Below are positions 1 to 5,261 of a stretch of 5,261 nt of DNA, one piece after another. The DNA is from Clostridiales bacterium. GTDB lineage: Bacteria; Bacillota; Clostridia; Saccharofermentanales; UBA5734. The notes beneath the pieces are model-generated. The model was not told where the DNA came from, did no database searches, and saw only the letters and a list, made by a program, of their open reading frames with translations. Made by a program: the position numbers and the translations under genes. The stretch is from contig SLHU01000337.1 of the NCBI GenBank assembly GCA_007135995.1, positions 1 to 5,261 on the forward strand, in the 5' to 3' direction. Within the stretch, counting starts at the first letter, position 1. The number at the start of each line of letters is the position of its first letter.

Positions 1-1
1 T

Positions 2-1900
2 GATCTGACAGAAGCTGCCAGAAAAGCTGCCGCCACGCGCTCACTTAGTGACGGTGTTGGCAGTTCAACAGGATTGGCTGGCGCAGTGGCGGCCCGGATA
101 CGCAATGGCAAAATGTCAGCGGAATTGACTGCAAATGGCAAATTGACTTTTTATAATGATAAACAGGAAGTACTGCTGGAAGAGTATTTAAGAAACAGAA
201 GTGACTTAAGTGCTGACTATTGCAGTGCACTGGAAATAGATGCCCGCGAATTTATGCCGATTATCGGAGGCGACTATCAGCTGGCTGTAAGATTTGAATC
301 AAACCCAGAAGAGAAAATTTTTGGCATGGGCCAGTACCAACAGCCATTTCTTGATTTAAAGGGGACTGACCTGGAGCTTGCACACAGAAACTCGCAGGCC
401 AGTGTTCCTTTCATGTTGTCTTCCCTTGGGTATGGATTTTTGTGGAATAACCCGGCGATTGGCCGGGCAACATTTGGCAAAAATCTGACGACCTGGCAAA
501 GCCAGTCAGCAAAAGCCATAGACTACTGGATAACAGCAGGCAGCAGTCCCGCGGAAATAGTTGAAGCCTATGCGTCTGTTACCGGAACGGTTCCCATGGC
601 ACCCGAATACGCGACGGGATTCTGGCAGTGCAAGCTTCGCTATCAGACACAAGAAGAACTTCTGTCCGTAGCCAGAGAGTATAAAAAACGTCAGCTGCCC
701 ATTTCTGTCATTGTGGTTGACTTTTTTCACTGGGAACTGCAGGGCGACTGGAAATTTGACCCTGTTTACTGGCCCGATCCTGATGCGATGATTGATGAGC
801 TTAAAGACCTGGGCATTGAACTGATGGTATCAATCTGGCCGACAGTCGATTATCGAAGTGAAAATTTTAAGGAAATGGAAGAAATGGGTTATCTGATCCG
901 GACAGAACGCGGTGTTCGCATTGCTATGACGTTTCAGGGTAATACTGTCCATTTTGATCCGACAAATCCTGAAGCGCGCAGCTATGTATGGAAAAAAGTC
1001 AAGGAAAACTACTTTGATAAAGGGGTTAGAATCTTCTGGCTCGATGAGGCAGAACCGGAGTATCATGTATATGATTTTGATAATTACCGGTATGATATGG
1101 GGCCCAATGTCCAGATAGGCAACCTGTTCCCGGCAATGTACGCAAAAACATTTTTTGACGGTATGCGGTCAGCTGGTGAAACAAATGTTATGAATCTGCT
1201 TCGCTGCGCATGGGCCGGCAGTCAGCGCTATGGCGCGCTCGTCTGGTCGGGTGACATTCATTCCAGTTTCTCAAGCCTGCGCAATCAAATCACAGCCGGA
1301 CTAAACATGGGCATAGCCGGTATTCCCTGGTGGACCACTGATATTGGGGGGTTTCATGGCGGCAATCCTGATGATCCAGCTTTCCGTGAAGTTTTTGCCC
1401 GCTGGTTTGAATATGGCACTTTCTGCCCTGTTATGAGACTTCATGGCGACCGTGAGCCAAAAAAACCGCAAGTGGGGACGACCGGCGGCGCAACCTGCCT
1501 TTCCGGTGCGGATAATGAAGTATGGTCATATGGCGAAGCAGTTTATGAGATATGCAAAGAGCATCTGGCCCTCAGAGAAAAACTTCGCCCGTATATAAAA
1601 ACGCTGATGACAGAGGCACATAAAAAAGGCACACCTCTTATGCGTCCGCTATTTTATGATTTCCCGGTCGACAGTGCAGTCTGGCAGATAGAAGACCAGT
1701 TCATGTTCGGACCTGATATCCTCGTTGCACCGGTTACAGAGGCGGGCGCACGTGAAAGGACAGTCTATTTGCCGAGAGGCGCCAGCTGGAAGAATATCTG
1801 GACACAGGAAGTATACGAGGGCGGGCAATCAATTGTTGCACCGGCACCGATCGAGCGTATCCCTGTTTTTTCCCGTGACCATGCTCATCTTCCTATCTAA
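2..1900 (+). CDS. GH31 family alpha-glycosidase (alpha-xylosidase/alpha-glucosidase type), 5' end cut by window
   Basis: Retaining alpha-glycosidase that removes alpha-linked xylose or glucose from the non-reducing end of oligosaccharides. No signal peptide can be judged because the N-terminus is outside the window. Residue numbers below count from the TTG at 74. Visible parts are an N-terminal beta-sandwich (to about 170, with GMGQYQQP near 85), a (beta/alpha)8 barrel starting near PEYATGFWQCK (177), the nucleophile Asp324 in FWLDEAEPE, Arg377 and the acid/base Asp394 in a block ending VWSGD, the WWTTDIGGF motif, MRLHG (Arg455, His457), and a C-terminal beta domain containing RPLFYDFP and DQFMFGPDILVAPV. 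The catalytic Asp spacing (70) is close to that of E. coli YicI (66, from family knowledge). Codons are open from base 2 with no stop, so TTG 74 is not a convincing start; the family is usually about 650-700 residues and roughly 30-70 are missing. The nucleophile motif differs from the KTDFGE type of YicI, so xylosidase versus glucosidase activity is not settled. Family call is very secure. Confidence 0.95.
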   Translation, partial: DLTEAARKAAATRSLSDGVGSSTGLAGAVAARIRNGKMSAELTANGKLTFYNDKQEVLLEEYLRNRSDLSADYCSALEIDAREFMPIIGGDYQLAVRFESNPEEKIFGMGQYQQPFLDLKGTDLELAHRNSQASVPFMLSSLGYGFLWNNPAIGRATFGKNLTTWQSQSAKAIDYWITAGSSPAEIVEAYASVTGTVPMAPEYATGFWQCKLRYQTQEELLSVAREYKKRQLPISVIVVDFFHWELQGDWKFDPVYWPDPDAMIDELKDLGIELMVSIWPTVDYRSENFKEMEEMGYLIRTERGVRIAMTFQGNTVHFDPTNPEARSYVWKKVKENYFDKGVRIFWLDEAEPEYHVYDFDNYRYDMGPNVQIGNLFPAMYAKTFFDGMRSAGETNVMNLLRCAWAGSQRYGALVWSGDIHSSFSSLRNQITAGLNMGIAGIPWWTTDIGGFHGGNPDDPAFREVFARWFEYGTFCPVMRLHGDREPKKPQVGTTGGATCLSGADNEVWSYGEAVYEICKEHLALREKLRPYIKTLMTEAHKKGTPLMRPLFYDFPVDSAVWQIEDQFMFGPDILVAPVTEAGARERTVYLPRGASWKNIWTQEVYEGGQSIVAPAPIERIPVFSRDHAHLPI

Positions 1901-1909
1901 TATTATCTT

Positions 1910-1918
1910 TGATATAAT
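1910..1918 (+). promoter_or_regulatory. Candidate extended -10 element (TGATATAAT)
   Basis: TG, one base, then a perfect TATAAT at 1913-1918 matches the extended -10 sigma-A consensus, ten bases after the GH31 stop codon. The -35 region (about 1890-1895, inside the GH31 end) is a poor match, which extended -10 promoters tolerate. A start would fall near 1925, just before the hairpins. The A+T-rich context after a stop codon can produce such a match by chance, and the same bases form the right arm of a weak dyad, so this is tentative. Confidence 0.3.
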
Positions 1919-1931
1919 ATGCTGTCAGACA

Positions 1932-1964
1932 GATCAGGTGTCAGATAAAATCTGACACCTGATC
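1932..1964 (+). terminator. Perfect 14-bp hairpin without U-tract, possible GH31 transcript end
   Basis: The arms gatcaggtgtcaga (1932-1945) and tctgacacctgatc (1951-1964) are exact reverse complements around the 5-base loop taaaa. It lies 31 bases after the GH31 stop codon, where a terminator or 3' stabilising hairpin is expected. No T-run follows it on either strand, so it is not a canonical intrinsic terminator. It may protect the mRNA 3' end, work together with the following hairpin, or be a dispersed palindromic repeat. The structure is certain; its role is not. Confidence 0.5.
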
Positions 1965-1980
1965 GATATAACTTGTGGTC

Positions 1981-2032
1981 AAGTCTTCGCGTCATTGATG
2001 ATACTGATGTTCATCATAGATGAAGACTTTTT
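1981..2032 (+). terminator. Candidate rho-independent terminator (8-bp outer stem, T-run)
   Basis: The outer stem aagtcttc (1981-1988) pairs perfectly with gaagactt (2022-2029). The enclosed region holds an inner stem, tgatga (1996-2001) with tcatca (2011-2016), around a 9-base loop. Five T residues (2028-2032) close the structure, two of them in the stem. The T-run is short and the stem has a large internal loop, so termination may be moderate. It has the right orientation to stop + strand transcription from the GH31 gene or from the candidate promoter at 1910. Confidence 0.5.
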
Positions 2033-2069
2033 AATGTGTAAACTGATCCGAATACGTGAGCTGTACTGA

Positions 2070-2098
2070 TTGCCGGATGAGGCATTACTGCGTTTAAA
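2070..2098 (+). promoter_or_regulatory. Weak sigma-A-like promoter candidate for the ABC operon
   Basis: TTGCCG (2070-2075) and TTTAAA (2093-2098) are separated by 17 bases and each match four of six consensus positions. A start near 2105 would give a leader of about 170 bases ahead of the 194-aa gene, including the overlapping dyads at 2212-2242. No better pair was found downstream of the candidate terminator, but the match is weak. Confidence 0.22.
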
Positions 2099-2211
2099 TG
2101 TGTTTAATCGAATCTGACGGAACAAAACCCAGGGCTGCCACGTCTAAGCGCTGCGGAGTGACAGGCAGACCACCGATGCAAACAGGTCATAATCTTAAGC
2201 GATGTCATGTC

Positions 2212-2242
2212 ATAACGTATGCAGTACGTTATCTTGCATACG
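2212..2242 (+). promoter_or_regulatory. Two overlapping, mutually exclusive inverted repeats before the ABC operon
   Basis: Dyad A pairs ataacgta (2212-2219) with tacgttat (2225-2232) around a 5-base loop. Dyad B pairs cgtatgca (2216-2223) with tgcatacg (2235-2242) around an 11-base spacer. Each is a perfect 8-bp match, and they share bases 2216-2219 of the left arm, so both cannot form in the same RNA. The block ends 21 bases before the Shine-Dalgarno sequence and is flanked by copies of cgatgt (2200-2205 and 2241-2246). It could be an operator for a dimeric regulator or an RNA switch in the leader; no known family is recognised. Confidence 0.4.
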
Positions 2243-2263
2243 ATGTGAGATATAAAGCAAATA

Positions 2264-2269
2264 TGGAGG
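2264..2269 (+). promoter_or_regulatory. Ribosome binding site (TGGAGG) of the 194-aa gene
   Basis: TGGAGG lies four bases upstream of the ATG at 2274. This is a strong match to the 3' end of 16S rRNA with slightly short spacing. It supports the ATG at 2274 as the true start. Confidence 0.8.
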
Positions 2270-2273
2270 CAAT

Positions 2274-2858
2274 ATGAAGAAATTTCTCAAACATGCTAAT
2301 CGCGGCATAATCGTGTCAGTGATCATTATCATGGGCATTCTTACTTATCTCACTGCGACGGCTGTATCACAGGGACGAGAAAAGCCGGCTATAGAAACTG
2401 TTTGCCGTGAGTATATAGCCGCTGAAATTCAGTTCAGCTTATTGCCGGAACAGTACCGAACCCTTGAGTCAGACATGACGGAAGAACAGTTTGAGGCGTA
2501 CCTTCAGAAACTGGAGACGACACTTCTGCCTTTCTATATTGATAATGATCGCATCCGTGAAATCGCTTATGAACAATTATCGAATTATCTGGAAAGCCAG
2601 CTAATGAATCAGGCGCCGGTGCTGTCGTATGAAAAAACAATACTGTCATTTGATTCATTCATTTTCGACGGATCGCAGGTAACCGTTGAGCTGACGACCC
2701 AGTCCACTATTGAGTTGCCTGAAAACAAAAATTTTGGTGAACCAGGCGGGCGGATCGCAGGTGAAACAACTGATCATATCGTGCTCGAAAAAGTCAGCAA
2801 TCAGTGGCTGGTCGTTTATGCCAGTTTAAGTCAGCCACATCGTTCCCACCGATATTGA
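2274..2858 (+). CDS. Membrane-anchored extracytoplasmic protein of unknown function (194 aa)
   Basis: I do not recognise the family. Residues 1-10 are basic (MKKFLKHANR) and are followed by one hydrophobic segment at about 11-31, rich in Ile, Val and Met, then a polar domain to the C-terminus. This predicts an N-in, C-out single-pass protein. There is no lipobox cysteine; the only cysteine is Cys44, beyond the membrane segment. Residues 38-120 look helical and acidic, and 120-190 look like beta strands, ending HIVLEKVSNQWLVVY, which resembles the closing strands of NTF2-like/DUF4829-type domains; that resemblance is inference only. The start is set by TGGAGG four bases upstream. It is the first gene of a probable operon, 81 bases before the ABC ATPase, with no terminator seen between them. 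A role as an accessory or sensor of the transporter is plausible but unproven. Confidence 0.85.
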   Translation: MKKFLKHANRGIIVSVIIIMGILTYLTATAVSQGREKPAIETVCREYIAAEIQFSLLPEQYRTLESDMTEEQFEAYLQKLETTLLPFYIDNDRIREIAYEQLSNYLESQLMNQAPVLSYEKTILSFDSFIFDGSQVTVELTTQSTIELPENKNFGEPGGRIAGETTDHIVLEKVSNQWLVVYASLSQPHRSHRY

Positions 2859-2939
2859 TCACTGACTGGTCTCTTTAAGACACTGGCAGAAGATCAACTG
2901 TGAAGCAATAACCCAATGAGAGGCAGAAGGTAACTGTTT

Positions 2940-3866
2940 ATGGAAGCCATCTTAAGAATAAATGATTTGGACAAATGGTTTGGTCGCCGCAAGGTAATTG
3001 ATCAAATTAGTTTTGATGTTATGTCGGGCGAAGTTTTTGGTTTTCTCGGACCAAATGGAGCCGGTAAAACGACAACACTGAAAATGGTGATGGGATTTTT
3101 GAGTCCCGACAGCGGCAGTATTGAAGTCAATGGCTTTAATCTGAAAAAAAACTATGAAAAGGCCATGAGTCATCTGGGCGGTATTGTTGAGAACCCGGAG
3201 CTTTATCAGGATTTATCCGGGAGAACAAATCTGGAGATGTACGCCCGTTTACATGAAGGCGTCGGCAAGGAGCGAATCCGTGAAGTTGCTGCCATGGTTG
3301 GCATGGAAAGCCGTCTCAGCGAAAAAGTGAAGAAATACTCTTTAGGCATGAAGCAGCGAATTGGTCTGGCGCAGGCACTCCTGCACCGGCCACGCCTGCT
3401 GATTCTGGATGAGCCGACAAACGGGCTTGATCCGGCAGGGATAAGGGAACTTCGGGATATCCTCAAAAGACTGGCTCATGAGGAACAGGTCGCGGTTGTT
3501 GTTTCAAGCCACTTGCTTTCCGAAATGCAGCTGATGTGTGACAGAGTCGCCATCATCCACCTGGGTCGCATACTAGGTGTTAAGCCTATACAGGAACTGA
3601 TGAATGCCTCCAGTCACCAGTCTGTTTTCAGATTTACTTTAAATCAGGTTTCTGAAGCAGAAACAATTCTGCAGCCCGTCTATGGTGAAGGCATAAGGGG
3701 CAAGACGGACACCAGCCTTGATCTGGAAGTTGAAACAGAAAAAATACCAGCTGCGATTCGGCTGCTGGCTATGAAGGGCATTGATTTATATGGCGTAAAT
3801 CGGCAGGAATCCTCTTTGGAGGATGCGTTTTTGAAATTGACAGGCGGAGGACTTGACATTGAGTAA
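2940..3866 (+). CDS. ABC transporter ATP-binding protein (BcrA/NatA-like), 308 aa
   Basis: Cytoplasmic ATPase that powers the permease encoded next to it. The nucleotide-binding domain covers about residues 4-225: an A-loop aromatic (Trp13/Phe14), Walker A GPNGAGKT (37-44), signature YSLGMKQR (133-140, in place of LSGGQ), Walker B LLILDE with catalytic Glu158, D-loop around Gly162-Leu163-Asp164, and switch His191 in SSHLLSE. The Q-loop position holds Glu84 (GGIVENPELY) rather than Gln, as in bacitracin-exporter BcrA-type ATPases from family knowledge. The last 80 or so residues form a C-terminal extension typical of this group. AGAAGG at 2925-2930, nine bases upstream, supports the ATG. The end overlaps the permease start by 8 bases. 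Drug, peptide, lipid or ion export are all possible; the substrate cannot be read from the ATPase. Confidence 0.95.
   Translation: MEAILRINDLDKWFGRRKVIDQISFDVMSGEVFGFLGPNGAGKTTTLKMVMGFLSPDSGSIEVNGFNLKKNYEKAMSHLGGIVENPELYQDLSGRTNLEMYARLHEGVGKERIREVAAMVGMESRLSEKVKKYSLGMKQRIGLAQALLHRPRLLILDEPTNGLDPAGIRELRDILKRLAHEEQVAVVVSSHLLSEMQLMCDRVAIIHLGRILGVKPIQELMNASSHQSVFRFTLNQVSEAETILQPVYGEGIRGKTDTSLDLEVETEKIPAAIRLLAMKGIDLYGVNRQESSLEDAFLKLTGGGLDIE
3846..3850 (+). promoter_or_regulatory. Ribosome binding site (GGAGG) that sets the TTG start of the permease
   Basis: GGAGG inside the last codons of the ATPase gene lies eight bases before TTG 3859, which is optimal spacing. The permease frame has a stop at 3838-3840, so the only upstream options are TTG 3853 (two bases from GGAGG, too close) and TTG 3859. 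No ATG occurs in frame before residue 24, which lies inside the first membrane segment. This makes TTG 3859 the best start. Confidence 0.8.
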
Positions 3867-5261
3867 GATATTAGCTTTATACATCAATGAAATCATAAAA
3901 ATATCGAAGAAAATAAGCATCCTGATTATGGCCCTGATCATGCTGGCAGGTGTTGTAGGTCTGGGCGGGCTGATGAAGCTGCAGGAATCCATGCAGGCGC
4001 AATTTCATACGGACACTGCATCTGCGGACTGGATGCTGGAGGAGATGAGATACCAGCAGGAGCGGCTCGAAAGCGAGCTGGACCATGCAAACAGGCAGCT
4101 TGATGCCTTCGAAGGTAGTGAGCAAGATATTGGTTATCTGAACATGATTGAACAGATAGCCAGCCTGGAGGATGAGCTCGCCTTATACGAGCGGGCAATT
4201 GAAAATGAAATTATGCTGTTTCGGGGCGACGATTTTCTCAGCCGTTCACTTTACGGCATCAATAACGCTAAATCACGTCTTCGCGGTCTCGAGAGTGTGC
4301 CGCAAAATGAAAGAGATGCACGTTGGCTGGAACATTATACTTTCTACGAAGAGCTTCAGGAAGGTTATGATCAGGTGATCCTCTCGAGAAGCTTTGAAGC
4401 CTTTATACAGTTTGAAACACAGGCTGCTGAAACAAATCCGGATTTAGCTGACGAGGAAAGACAACGTGAGCTTGATCGCCTGCTGCTTTGGCAGCAGCTG
4501 GATCCAAGCGGCGGTCTTGATCATGAGATAAACATTTATCAGATCAATAATCTTGTCAGTGAAGTTGATCATCTGAAACGATCTCTTGAAGATTACATTG
4601 ATTATACAGGGCAGATGGGCCCGCCGGTACCACTGACACCGGATCGGTATGAGGCACTTGAAAACCAGCTGGCTGTGTTGATGTACCAGATTGAGCATGA
4701 TCTTGTCAGCTTTAACAGCGGCGGCGGTTCAGTTTCCGATATGGCAATTGAAAGTATGATCAGCTTTGGATCATTCATGGTTGTACTGATGATTTTGATT
4801 CTTGCAGGCGGAGCTGTTTCGCAGGAAATCGCAACCGGTTCTATCAAATCGCTGATCATTTCACCGGCAAAGAGATGGAAAATATTTACCGCGAAAGCAA
4901 TGTCACTTATCACTGTGAGTCTCCTGGCACTGCTTGCTTTGTACACGGTCGGCATGTTGACGCATGGTATTTTATTCGGGTTTTCATCTGGGAATCCTTA
5001 TATTTATGCAGTTTCAGGACGTGCCGGCTCAATTGGCTTTCACCTGTTTCAGCTGGCGGCACTGATGGTGCGATGGATAGACATCCTTATTTTTCTGACC
5101 TTTGCGCTGATGTTATCGGTCATGACACGCAATACCGCTGCTGCCGTGGGCATTTCAATGGCTGCTTTTTTTGGCAACAGCATTGTGCAGCCCTTCCTGA
5201 TGTTTTTGCCGCGAGCTGAATGGGTTAAGTTTTTGCCTTTCGATCATATTGGTCTGGTCAA
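3859..5261 (+). CDS. ABC-2-type permease with large extracytoplasmic coiled-coil domain, 3' end cut by window
   Basis: Membrane subunit of the ABC transporter. The frame is open from TTG 3859 to the last base (467 residues visible). TM1 spans about residues 19-39. An extracytoplasmic region follows (about 40-295) with helices showing heptad-like spacing at about 57-86, 95-119, 224-249 and 264-282. TM2 is at about 300-320. Next comes the signature cytoplasmic segment SQEIATGSIKSLIISPAKRW (321-340), the usual ABC-2 coupling-helix motif that contacts the ATPase. Further membrane segments lie at about 347-374, 392-421 and 427-450; TRNTAAAVGIS and FLPFDHIGL are typical of the C-terminal half of ABC-2 permeases. 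At least one more TM helix is expected beyond the window. The gene overlaps the ATPase stop by 8 bases, which suggests translational coupling. NatB-like permeases also have an extracellular insert between TM1 and TM2, but the substrate is not assignable. Confidence 0.9.
   Translation, partial: MSKILALYINEIIKISKKISILIMALIMLAGVVGLGGLMKLQESMQAQFHTDTASADWMLEEMRYQQERLESELDHANRQLDAFEGSEQDIGYLNMIEQIASLEDELALYERAIENEIMLFRGDDFLSRSLYGINNAKSRLRGLESVPQNERDARWLEHYTFYEELQEGYDQVILSRSFEAFIQFETQAAETNPDLADEERQRELDRLLLWQQLDPSGGLDHEINIYQINNLVSEVDHLKRSLEDYIDYTGQMGPPVPLTPDRYEALENQLAVLMYQIEHDLVSFNSGGGSVSDMAIESMISFGSFMVVLMILILAGGAVSQEIATGSIKSLIISPAKRWKIFTAKAMSLITVSLLALLALYTVGMLTHGILFGFSSGNPYIYAVSGRAGSIGFHLFQLAALMVRWIDILIFLTFALMLSVMTRNTAAAVGISMAAFFGNSIVQPFLMFLPRAEWVKFLPFDHIGLV

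Larger units (their letters stand above)
1901..2273. other. 373-base non-coding spacer between the GH31 gene and the ABC operon
   Basis: No convincing coding region is visible on either strand. The left part is dense in dyads: a weak 7-bp A+T inverted repeat (1900-1906 with 1914-1920), a small palindrome ctgtcagacag (1922-1932), a perfect 14-bp hairpin and a second larger hairpin with a T-run. The middle (about 2035-2200) has only weak promoter-like words and no RNA family that I recognise. The right end has two overlapping inverted repeats and then the ribosome binding site of the next gene. The layout fits the end of one transcription unit and the start of another. Confidence 0.75.

Noticed and set aside
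74..76. TTG as the start codon of the GH31 gene
   Set aside because: The frame stays open back to base 2 with plausible protein sequence, no good ribosome binding site precedes the TTG, and the family needs more N-terminal residues. The gene is cut by the window edge.
45..1066. Several minus-strand open frames of 60-90 codons opposite the GH31 gene
   Set aside because: They are antisense shadows of a strongly conserved coding region, with no ribosome binding sites or recognisable protein features.
1725..1955. Plus-strand frame of 76 codons overlapping the GH31 3' end and running into the hairpin region
   Set aside because: It is out of frame with a conserved GH31 C-terminal domain and its product has low-complexity, non-protein-like content. 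It also reads through the terminator-like hairpin.
2118..2180. G/C-richer patch in the spacer, considered as a riboswitch core (cobalamin, FMN, TPP, SAM)
   Set aside because: None of the conserved boxes of those classes can be aligned convincingly, and only short, poor pairings are seen.
2251..2256. TATAAA as the -10 box of the ABC operon promoter
   Set aside because: No acceptable -35 is found at 16-18 bases upstream, and the transcript would begin almost on the Shine-Dalgarno sequence.
4602..4955. Minus-strand frame of 117 codons opposite the permease
   Set aside because: It is antisense to conserved permease sequence and lacks a ribosome binding site or any recognisable domain.
4875..5219. 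Plus-strand frame of 114 codons in the 3' part of the permease
   Set aside because: The permease frame is open through the same bases and encodes clear ABC-2 motifs and TM helices, so this is a shadow in another frame.
2940..5261. Naming the transporter NatAB or BcrAB
   Set aside because: The ATPase is of that general group and the permease architecture is NatB-like, but the sequence alone does not support a specific substrate or gene symbol.
1..5261. CRISPR array, insertion sequence, tRNA or phage-related element
   Set aside because: No regularly spaced repeats, transposase or integrase motifs, tRNA-like cloverleaf or attachment-site pairs were seen.

Overview
The window looks like chromosomal DNA of a low-to-mid GC Bacillota (Firmicutes) bacterium, probably clostridial in the broad sense. 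GC content looks to be in the mid-40s percent by eye. Supporting signs are strong GGAGG-type ribosome binding sites, a TTG start codon, a BcrA/NatA-like ABC ATPase paired with an ABC-2 permease, and a single-TM extracytoplasmic protein of a kind common in that phylum. The species cannot be named from this sequence. All genes lie on the + strand, and both window edges cut through genes.

Positions 2-1900 hold the 3' part of a glycoside hydrolase family 31 (GH31) gene, an alpha-xylosidase/alpha-glucosidase-type enzyme. The catalytic nucleophile (WLDEAEPE), the acid/base (WSGD) and the C-terminal domain are all present. Only the extreme N-terminus is missing, because the frame is open back to the window edge.

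Positions 1901-2273 are a 373-base non-coding spacer. It contains a perfect extended -10 sequence, a perfect 14-bp hairpin without a U-tract, a second hairpin followed by a short T-run, and two overlapping, mutually exclusive inverted repeats just upstream of the next gene. It separates the sugar-hydrolase gene from an unrelated transporter operon.

Positions 2274-5261 hold a probable three-gene operon. The genes are a 194-aa protein with one N-terminal membrane anchor and an extracytoplasmic domain, a 308-aa ABC ATPase, and an ABC-2-type permease cut off by the window end. The permease has no ATG start. It begins at a TTG that overlaps the end of the ATPase gene, with an ideally placed GGAGG inside the ATPase gene, so the two are probably translationally coupled. 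The permease carries about 255 extracytoplasmic residues rich in coiled coil between TM1 and TM2. ATPase and permease would form an ABC exporter-type complex whose substrate is unknown, and the anchored protein may be an accessory on the outer face of the membrane.

I see no CRISPR array, mobile element, tRNA/rRNA or recognisable defence system. The best leads are the layout of the 373-base spacer (a possible small RNA unit and a possible switch or operator) and the unusual permease architecture.
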